Part shown: piece after piece, positions 6,899-11,394 of the stretch
Layout: each line of letters starts with the position of its first letter
Numbering within the stretch: position 1 is the stretch's first letter
Program-made: the position numbers and the translations under genes
Source of the DNA: Chloroflexota bacterium
Lineage (GTDB): Bacteria; Chloroflexota; Limnocylindria; Limnocylindrales; CSP1-4
DNA: 11,394 nt
Assembly: GCA_021790375.1 (NCBI GenBank)
Contig: JAJYEB010000027.1
Location: 1 to 11,394 of the forward strand
Direction of reading: 5' to 3'
The notes under the pieces: generated by a model
The model's database searches: none
What the model saw: only the letters and a program-made list of their open reading frames with translations
Told to the model about the DNA's origin: nothing

Positions 6899-7471
6899 GT
6901 GCCGCGGGCCGATCCGGGTCGTCGTCTCCGTGCCGGGCTGAGAGGCGCGCTGAGTCGGGCGCCGCTGGTGGCGCTGGCTGTCGTGCTCGCCGGGTGTGTT
7001 CCCCTGGCGTCGGGATCCAGTCCCGGGATCGCGGTGATCTCACAGCCGCCCGTCCCTTTCGCCGTGGCGCAGACCGCGGCCGCGCTCGAGGCCGCCTATC
7101 GCCAGGCCGATTTCGGGCTCATCCGGGCGAACCAGCCGTACCGACCGTCGGAGCCACCCGACCTGATCGGTGTGCCCCGGACGGTCTACCAGGTGGTGCT
7201 GCCCAGGGATCCCGGGGCGGGGTACGTGGTGATCTACGACGCGACCGACCCGGTGAACGCGCAGGCGCTGGCGACCTCGATGCAGCGGTACCTGGGGAGC
7301 GGCTTCGGGCAGACGAACTTCCCGACGGACGCGCAGTTTGCCGTCCAGCTGTATGGCTCGACGATCGTCTTCGGCTGGTACTCGCCCGGGGCGAGCGCGG
7401 ATCCCGCCACGGCCGCATCGGCGCTCAAGGTACTGCGGTCGTTCGGGCAGGCGTTCCCGATCGTGCGGTAG
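6899..7471 (+). CDS. Predicted lipoprotein of unknown function
   Basis: I do not recognise this 190-residue protein. The N-terminus has a basic region (PGRRLRAGLRGALSR), a hydrophobic segment (about 21-31) and a clear lipobox LAGC with C33. It should therefore be exported and lipid-anchored by the Lgt/LspA route. The mature part (about 158 aa) is a small soluble domain with no transmembrane segment, no cysteines beyond C33 and no catalytic motif I can name. Conserved-looking stretches are YQVVLPRDPGAGYVVIYD, DPVNAQALATSMQRYL and TIVFGWYSPG. The GTG start lies 3 bases after the HIT stop codon, without a strong ribosome binding site, which suggests translational coupling. Codon use (G/C-ending) matches its neighbours, and no other frame here gives a better protein. 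The HIT linkage does not by itself suggest a role. Confidence 0.8.
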   Translation: MPRADPGRRLRAGLRGALSRAPLVALAVVLAGCVPLASGSSPGIAVISQPPVPFAVAQTAAALEAAYRQADFGLIRANQPYRPSEPPDLIGVPRTVYQVVLPRDPGAGYVVIYDATDPVNAQALATSMQRYLGSGFGQTNFPTDAQFAVQLYGSTIVFGWYSPGASADPATAASALKVLRSFGQAFPIVR

Positions 7472-7524
7472 TCGCCTCGCGCGGGGGTTGGTCGTCGGTC
7501 GATGTTCGCGGGAATCGGCCGTGC

Positions 7525-7638
7525 CCCGGAAGCGACGCCTCCCGCCGCCGGCGGCACCGGGGCCGGTGCGAGCGGTGGCACGCAGGTGCTCACCCGGAAG
7601 CGACGCCTCCCGCCGCCGACGGCACCGGGGCCGGTGCG
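7525..7638. repeat. 46-bp direct repeat, two copies, each with a hairpin
   Basis: Copy 1 (7525-7570) and copy 2 (7593-7638) are offset by 68 bp and differ at one position (G7551 versus A7619). Both begin CCCGGAAGCGACGCCTCCCG and end in the hairpin GCACCG-GGGC-CGGTGC (7554-7569 and 7622-7637). Copy 1 also holds the perfect palindrome GCCGCCGGCGGC (7544-7555), broken in copy 2 by the single change. The 22-bp spacer is unrelated. The position soon after the lipoprotein stop fits a transcription-terminating or dispersed REP-like repeat; there is no T-tract. Confidence 0.75.
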
Positions 7639-7658
7639 GGAAACCCGTGCCAGCTCGG

Positions 7659-7685
7659 GCGAGGCGGGCGAGGCGGCCGAGGCGG
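7659..7685. repeat. 9-bp tandem repeat, three copies
   Basis: GCGAGGCGG occurs at 7659-7667 and 7668-7676, followed by CCGAGGCGG at 7677-7685 (one mismatch). It follows the 46-bp repeats within the same convergent spacer. No function is evident. Confidence 0.7.
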
Positions 7686-8040
7686 CGCGCCATCACCGGC
7701 CCGATATCCTCCCCAGCGATGCCGCGGCGGATTAGTGGCGGCTTGCCACCTCCGGATCCCGCGTCCGTTGCGCCCCCGACGGTAGCCCGAACTCGAGACG
7801 GGTGCAGATCGTGCGAGAGCGGATGCCGGACCGCGTTACAGGCGCTCGGTCGTGTCCCCGGCAGCCCCCGTCAGCGGCGGCAAAGGCCCGGCAACCGTCC
7901 GCGGCAATGCTGCAGGGGATATTCGTGGGCCGCAGGTCTCGGCGGGCCCTGGGTCCCGGCAGCTCTGCCAGGACGTTCAGGGGCCGGTCGTCCCACGACG
8001 CCCGGTCTTGTCGGGGAAAGCCGGCGCTGTTGCACCAGGT

Positions 8041-8059
8041 GTGGGGGCTCGACCCCCAC
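8041..8059 (-). terminator. Hairpin at the 3' end of the acyl-CoA ligase gene
   Basis: GTGGGGG (8041-8047), loop CTCGA, CCCCCAC (8053-8059) form a perfect 7-bp GC-rich stem. The arm at 8053-8059 touches the ligase stop codon (8059-8061). The minus strand continues ACCTGGTGCAAC without a T-tract, so this would be a U-less terminator or a 3'-end stabilising hairpin. I considered and rejected a tRNA T-arm (see rejected items). Confidence 0.5.
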
Positions 8060-9912
8060 TACCCACGCTCCGAATGGACGAACGGCAGCGGTGCCTCCGA
8101 GGCGGCCCACCGCTGCACCTCGTCGCGGCGCACCTTGAACGTGTGAGTCCGGGGGAAGTCGGCGCCCGGCCAGAGGCGCCAGCCGGCGACGCGCTGGTGG
8201 ATCGCAAGACGGCCGTTCGCGTCGCGCACCGAGGCGTCGATCCGCTCGCGGAGCGCGGTGTCCTCCTCCGGTGTCAGGTCGTGGGCGGGCGTCTGCCCCG
8301 CGATGGGGATCGGCGGCCGGTCGGGCGGCAGCACGATCGCCTCGATGCGCCCCGGCTCCGTCTCGAACACCACCGTCTCGGGCAACCCCGCGTCATGGAG
8401 GGCGTTCTCGACGTCCTCGGGGAACACGTTCAACCCGTTGGGCAGCACGATGATGTTCTTCGTGCGTCCCAGCAGCACCAGGTTCCGGCGCTCGTCGAAG
8501 CGCGCGACGTCGCCGGTGTGGTACCAGCCGTCAGGGTCGATCACGGCCGCGGTCGCCTCCGGATCGCCCCAATAGCCGGAGAGGAGCGTTGGACCCGCGA
8601 CCACGATCTCGCCGTCGTCGGCGAGGCGCACCTGGATCGGTGAGGGGGAGGGGACGCGGCCCACGGTTCCCGGTGTGTGGTCCTGAGGCGTGGAGCAGGC
8701 GACGATCCCGCACTCGGTCGCGCCGTAGCCCTGCAGCACGACGACGCCGAGGTCCTCCCAGGCCTGCTGGAGTGCGGGCGGGAGGTACGTGCCCGCCGTG
8801 ACCGCGAGGCGGAGGCCGCCGCCGAACTGTCGGTGGACGCTGCGGAACAGCTGGCGGCGCAGGGCGTACGGCAGATGGCGCGCGATCCGCCGCGCGCGCT
8901 CGAACCTGACCCGCTGTCCGCGACGTTCCACCTCGCGCATCAACGCCGTCCAGAACAGTTCCAGCACCGCCGGCACGACCAGCAGCGTGGTGACGCGGTG
9001 GTCGCGGATCGCCTCGAAGATGACCCGCGGGTTGCGCGAGCGAATGTAGAGGATGTCGGCGCCGACCAGCGTGGCGTAGAAGAGCGCGGCCGCCTGCTCC
9101 ATCAGGTGCGAGAGCGGGAGCAGCGACACGACGCGGTGCTCCATGGGCGGGATCACCAGGCCGAACGCGTCGATCGACGAGAGGATCGCGCCGTGCGTCA
9201 GCATCACGCCCTTGGGCACGCCGGTGGTGCCCGACGTGAACACGACCTCGAACAGGTCCTCCCGGGTCGGGCGCTCCCAGGCGTCCACCTGCGCCTCCCA
9301 GTCGGGCGGGAGCCGGGCCGGGCCGGTCGGGGCGGCGATCCGGCCGTCGGCGAGGTCGGGCGCAACGGGCGGGTGGGCGATCGGTCGGGTCGGGTCGGCT
9401 GAATCGTCGGTCGGGTCGTCGGTCAGGTCGGCCGTCGTCGTCAGCGGGAGGTCACCGAGGCCGGAGCCGCTCGGGTCTGGCGCATCGCGTCCCGTGCCAA
9501 GCACCGCGAGTCGGGCCCCCGAGCGGGCGACGATGCGCGCCACCGTATCCGGCGCCATCCGCAGGTCGAGCGGCACCACGATCAGCCGGGCCCGCATCGC
9601 GCCGAAGTAGACGGCCGGCAGTTCGGGGCTCGATGGGCTCCACGTGATGAGGCGATCGCCGGGCTGGAGGCCGAGCCCGCGCAGACGGAACGCCGCCAGC
9701 TTCGAGCGGCGGTCCAGCTCGCGGTACGTCCAGTGCCACGCCACGCCGTCGTCTCCCCGAAGCCCCAGGGCCGGCTTGCCGGGGCCGCGCACCAGCGCGT
9801 CGTCGAGGATGTTCAGCAGAGAGGTGAACGTGGCGACGTCGGAGTGCGAAGGCGGCACGGCCGGAGTGTAGCCTCGTCCCGCTTGCGGCATCGCTCCGAC
9901 AGCCTCGCTCAT
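8059..9912 (-). CDS. AMP-forming acyl-CoA synthetase/ligase (FadD-like)
   Basis: This 617-residue adenylate-forming enzyme would activate a carboxylic acid, probably a fatty acid, as acyl-AMP and then acyl-CoA. The family motifs are in order: P-loop TSGTTGVPKG (226-235), LPLSHLME (265-272), YGATEC (396-401), GWYHTGD (462-468), and GRTKNIIVLPNGLNVFP (482-498) with the hinge region. The A10 motif FPRTHTFKVRR carries the catalytic lysine K593. A low-complexity Asp/Thr/Pro-rich linker (about 140-210) precedes the P-loop and corresponds to GTCGG-rich DNA. ATG at 9912 is preferred; M8 (9891) is an alternative. The start lies in the last of three 16-bp repeats, with GAGG in the preceding copy as a weak ribosome binding site. 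An IS element ends only 36 bp upstream, so the native promoter may have been displaced. Chain-length specificity cannot be read from the sequence. Confidence 0.93.
   Translation of the reverse strand: MSEAVGAMPQAGRGYTPAVPPSHSDVATFTSLLNILDDALVRGPGKPALGLRGDDGVAWHWTYRELDRRSKLAAFRLRGLGLQPGDRLITWSPSSPELPAVYFGAMRARLIVVPLDLRMAPDTVARIVARSGARLAVLGTGRDAPDPSGSGLGDLPLTTTADLTDDPTDDSADPTRPIAHPPVAPDLADGRIAAPTGPARLPPDWEAQVDAWERPTREDLFEVVFTSGTTGVPKGVMLTHGAILSSIDAFGLVIPPMEHRVVSLLPLSHLMEQAAALFYATLVGADILYIRSRNPRVIFEAIRDHRVTTLLVVPAVLELFWTALMREVERRGQRVRFERARRIARHLPYALRRQLFRSVHRQFGGGLRLAVTAGTYLPPALQQAWEDLGVVVLQGYGATECGIVACSTPQDHTPGTVGRVPSPSPIQVRLADDGEIVVAGPTLLSGYWGDPEATAAVIDPDGWYHTGDVARFDERRNLVLLGRTKNIIVLPNGLNVFPEDVENALHDAGLPETVVFETEPGRIEAIVLPPDRPPIPIAGQTPAHDLTPEEDTALRERIDASVRDANGRLAIHQRVAGWRLWPGADFPRTHTFKVRRDEVQRWAASEAPLPFVHSERG
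9381..9441. repeat. GTCGG-rich simple sequence in the ligase linker
   Basis: This stretch is dominated by imperfect GGTCG, GGTCGGGTCG and GTCGTC words. It encodes on the minus strand the acidic linker containing TADLTDDPTDDSADPTRP (about residues 160-177). It looks like a microsatellite-derived insertion between the N-terminal subdomain and the P-loop; the reading frame stays open. Confidence 0.6.
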
Positions 9913-9948
9913 CGGCAGCCTCGCTCATCGGCAGCCTCGCTCATCGAA
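9901..9948. repeat. 16-bp tandem repeat, three copies, each holding an ATG for the ligase strand
   Basis: AGCCTCGCTCATCGGC occurs at 9901-9916 and 9917-9932; the third copy at 9933-9948 ends in GAA rather than GGC. On the minus strand each unit contains ATGAGCGAGGCT, so ATGs stand at 9944, 9928 and 9912, each in a different frame because 16 is not a multiple of 3. Only 9912 starts the ligase. The array ends exactly where the IS terminal repeat begins. Confidence 0.9.
9909..9944 (-). CDS. Possible 11-residue leader peptide upstream of the ligase
   Basis: Starting at the outermost repeat ATG (9944), the minus strand reads MSEAADERGCR and stops at TGA (9911-9909). That stop overlaps the ligase ATG (9912-9910) as ATGA. 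If the message covers this region, ribosomes finishing the short ORF could re-initiate on the ligase. The peptide is a by-product of the repeat, so it may be fortuitous; there is no independent ribosome binding site evidence because the IS end begins 5 bases upstream. Confidence 0.25.
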   Translation of the reverse strand: MSEAADERGCR

Positions 9949-9998
9949 GTGTGGACGGCCAGCGATTCTGTCCACCTTTCGGCCAGCGACTTTGTCAC
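9949..9998. repeat. Left terminal inverted repeat of the IS, bipartite
   Basis: There are two blocks: 9949-9972 (outer, 24 bp) and 9979-9998 (inner, 20 bp), separated by 6 bp. The outer block matches the right end with one mismatch and the inner block exactly. Each contains the related word GGCCAGCGATTCTGTC (outer) or GGCCAGCGACTTTGTC (inner), probably two transposase binding sites in direct orientation. The transposase stop codon (9995-9997) lies within the inner block. Confidence 0.9.
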
Positions 9999-11341
9999 CG
10001 ATCGGTGGCCCAGCGACGGCGCCAGGGATGATCGCGACCCGGACGTCTCGACGTGGACCGGGTGGCGGGCGATGGCGACGGGGATGGCTCGGCCACGGAT
10101 GGCAGATCCACCTGCTCGTCGGTCTGGCGCGGGAGGTGGCGGGCCCGCAGGAGCGCCGGCGCGGCGGGCGCCTCGGTGAGCTGGTAGTGCTGTCCCTCGT
10201 GGCCGGCCCAGAGGGAGCCATCGAGGCGCTCCTCGAGGGTGACGCGGTAACCCGCCCAGCTGCGTCCGTCGCGCCGACGGGGCAGGGCGAGCGCCTCGCC
10301 GCCCCAGCTGATCGTGGCGTCCCGCCCGACGCGCCGGGCATAGGCGAAGCAGAAGACGCTCTCCGCGGTGAGCCCTGCAGGGAAGGCCCGCCAGGCGGGC
10401 GCAGGATCGGCCGCCGGCACCGCGAACCGGGCATTGTGGCGGCGGATGAAGCGGGGCAGGAAGGCGTTCGCGTCCTCGATGGTGGTGATGGTCTCGAGGC
10501 GCAGCTCGACGAGGAGCCGGTCCTGCCAGGTGCCCCACAGGCGCTCCACCCGTCCCTTCGCCTGCGGGGAACTCGTGCCCAGCCAGCCGATGCCGGCCTC
10601 GTCGAGGGCCCGTCCCACTTGGGTGAACGCGCGCTTCCCGGTGAGCTGCTCGGTCAGGGTGGGCGGGCGCTTCGGATCCTTCCAGAAGATCCCGTGGCGA
10701 TCCGAGTAGAGCGTCCAGGGCAGACCGTAGCCGGCACTCGTCTGGCTCAAGGTGAGGAAGTACCCGGCGGCATCCTCGGCCGCCCGGAAGGTGGCCCCGG
10801 TGACCGTGCCCGTGGCGTCGTCGATCGCCCCCACCAGGGTGGCGTAGGGCTCGTCCGGGCCGAACCAGCGGTGGCGCGACCCGTCGGTCTGCAGCAGCAT
10901 CCCGGCGCGCGGCACGCGCTCGCGCCTCGAGCGGTGCTTGGGCGGGCGGTGGACCCGGGCGGGTGGCAGTCCGGCCTCGCTGAGGATCCGGCGCAGCGTG
11001 CGCGCGGGGATGGCAATCCCCTCTCGCTCGGCCAAGAGCTCGGCGAGATGCGCCCGGTTCACCCCGGCGTACGTGGTAGCAGCCAGGGCCACCAGGCGCT
11101 CGCGGAGGGCAGCGTCGGTCCGGTTGGCAGGCCTGCGACCGGCGTTGCCGTGCCGCAGGGCATCTGGGCCCTCGTGCTCGAAGGCAGCCAGCAGGCGCCG
11201 GACCTGGCGCTCCGAACGGTGCAGGATCACCGCCGCTTGCTCGAGCGAGAGCGTGCCCTCCGCGAGGTGGTGCAGCACCTCACTGCGCTGCGCGAGTGGT
11301 CGATCGTCATGGTGAGCTGGCTCTCGGTGCATGCCCGGCAC
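9995..11341 (-). CDS. ISNCY-like DDE transposase
   Basis: The 448-residue protein has an N-terminal helix-turn-helix region (about 32-52, LSLEQAAVILHRSERQVRRLL), a second DNA-binding segment (about 93-125) and an rve-type integrase core. The catalytic acids are visible in the ISNCY-like contexts QTDGSRHRWFG (D153), YSDRHGIF (D214) and GRVERLWGTWQDRL (E266), so the enzyme appears intact. The C-terminal tail is rich in Pro, Ser and Arg and ends inside the left terminal repeat. The start is GTG at 11341, one base inside the right terminal repeat; an ATG three codons further in (11332) is an alternative. Translation is not interrupted by frameshift or stop. It is transcribed toward the ligase, so read-through could drive that gene. 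Confidence 0.9.
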   Translation of the reverse strand: MPGMHREPAHHDDRPLAQRSEVLHHLAEGTLSLEQAAVILHRSERQVRRLLAAFEHEGPDALRHGNAGRRPANRTDAALRERLVALAATTYAGVNRAHLAELLAEREGIAIPARTLRRILSEAGLPPARVHRPPKHRSRRERVPRAGMLLQTDGSRHRWFGPDEPYATLVGAIDDATGTVTGATFRAAEDAAGYFLTLSQTSAGYGLPWTLYSDRHGIFWKDPKRPPTLTEQLTGKRAFTQVGRALDEAGIGWLGTSSPQAKGRVERLWGTWQDRLLVELRLETITTIEDANAFLPRFIRRHNARFAVPAADPAPAWRAFPAGLTAESVFCFAYARRVGRDATISWGGEALALPRRRDGRSWAGYRVTLEERLDGSLWAGHEGQHYQLTEAPAAPALLRARHLPRQTDEQVDLPSVAEPSPSPSPATRSTSRRPGRDHPWRRRWATDR

Positions 11342-11342
11342 A

Positions 11343-11394
11343 GTGACAAAGTCGCTGGCCGATTACGCGTGACAGAATCGCTGGCCGTTCACAC
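11343..11394. repeat. Right terminal inverted repeat of the IS, bipartite
   Basis: Inner block 11343-11362 (20 bp) and outer block 11371-11394 (24 bp) are separated by 8 bp, versus 6 bp at the left end. The inner block is an exact inverted copy of the left inner block; the outer block differs at one base. The window ends at this repeat. Confidence 0.88.

Larger units (their letters stand above)
7472..8058. other. 587-bp spacer between convergent genes, no convincing gene
   Basis: The lipoprotein gene (plus strand) and the acyl-CoA ligase gene (minus strand) converge here, so no promoter is required, and 587 bp is unusually long. Several ORFs are open, but their translations are Arg/Pro/Gly/Ala-rich and look like out-of-frame GC-rich DNA. 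The first third carries a 46-bp direct repeat and a 9-bp tandem repeat. TATCCT (7705-7710), 8 bases before an ATG at 7719, mimics the leaderless arrangement of dnaJ. It would start a 139-residue Cys/Arg/Pro-rich ORF that runs into the ligase 3' end, which I doubt is real. About 7740-8040 shows no feature I can name; a degraded gene or small RNA is possible. Confidence 0.6.
9949..11394 (-). mobile_element. Insertion sequence with ISNCY-like transposase, apparently complete
   Basis: The element is bounded by matching terminal inverted repeats at 9949-9998 and 11343-11394 and encodes one DDE transposase on the minus strand, 1446 bp visible. The right repeat coincides with the last base of the window, so the outermost bases and any target-site duplication on that side cannot be seen. 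Insertion is 36 bp upstream of the ligase start, directly against the 16-bp repeat array. No passenger gene is present. The family is assigned from the transposase; the exact group needs a database comparison. Confidence 0.88.

Noticed and set aside
8035..8075. T-arm-like hairpin near 8041-8059 as a tRNA or tmRNA 3' end (possible attachment site)
   Set aside because: On neither strand does the loop read TTCRANY in the right place; the minus strand gives GTCGAGC. No matching acceptor strand or anticodon arm is found at the proper distance.
7719..8138. 139-codon ORF starting 8 bases after TATCCT in the convergent spacer
   Set aside because: The product is Arg/Pro/Cys-rich with no recognisable domain. 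It overlaps the 3' end of the well-supported ligase gene by 80 bp and lacks coding character.
9452..9928. 158-codon minus-strand ORF from the middle repeat ATG
   Set aside because: It overlaps the ligase coding sequence in another frame and encodes Arg/Ala-rich sequence without motifs.
1..11394. Defence system, toxin-antitoxin pair, CRISPR array, phage or biosynthetic cluster
   Set aside because: All sizeable genes are assigned to metabolic, chaperone, modification, repair or transposase families, or are a single lipoprotein. No CRISPR-type repeat-spacer array or paired small ORFs with toxin/antitoxin features were seen.

Overview
The window is strongly GC-rich bacterial chromosome. Codons favour G/C in the third position, GTG and probably CTG starts are used, and at least one gene looks leaderless. 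The gene set is an AlkX/YcaQ-like winged-helix protein, a stand-alone dnaJ, prmA, an ADP-forming acyl-CoA synthetase fused to a GNAT acetyltransferase, a HIT protein, a lipoprotein and a FadD-like ligase. This would fit a high-GC Chloroflexota-type or actinobacterial lineage. No rRNA or other phylogenetic marker is present, so that placement is a weak inference.

Layout: (1) 1-1180, minus strand: 3'-truncated AlkX/YcaQ-like gene, divergent from (2) dnaJ (1266-2393) and prmA (2390-3343), which overlap as CTGA and form a two-gene operon for chaperone and ribosomal-protein methylation functions. The divergent spacer has a TATACT -10 box that would make dnaJ leaderless, and a CCGGCG-N4-CGCCGG palindrome. 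(3) 3344-3515: a spacer with a three-helix inverted-repeat structure (3395-3456), then a 920-residue acyl-CoA synthetase/acetyltransferase fusion (3516-6278). (4) 6279-6544: low-complexity GC-rich spacer. (5) A HIT-family nucleotide hydrolase (6545-6895), followed 3 nt later by a lipoprotein of unknown function (6899-7471). (6) 7472-8058: a long convergent spacer with a 46-bp direct repeat and hairpins but no convincing gene. (7) 8059-9912, minus strand: a FadD-like AMP-forming acyl-CoA ligase whose start codon lies in a 16-bp tandem repeat. (8) 9949-11394: an IS element with an ISNCY-like DDE transposase and bipartite terminal inverted repeats. It appears complete and ends at the window edge.

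Functional links are modest. The dnaJ-prmA pair is a common housekeeping arrangement. The synthetase/acetyltransferase fusion and the AMP-forming ligase both concern acyl-CoA metabolism, and Pat-type acetyltransferases are known elsewhere to inactivate AMP-forming ligases by acetylating the A10 lysine. The two genes are separated and oppositely oriented, so a regulatory link here is only a hypothesis. I found no defence, toxin-antitoxin, CRISPR, secretion or biosynthetic cluster. The most interesting items are the structured RNA candidate at 3395-3456, the start-codon repeat beside the IS, the CTG start of prmA and the retained phospho-histidine in the fusion protein.
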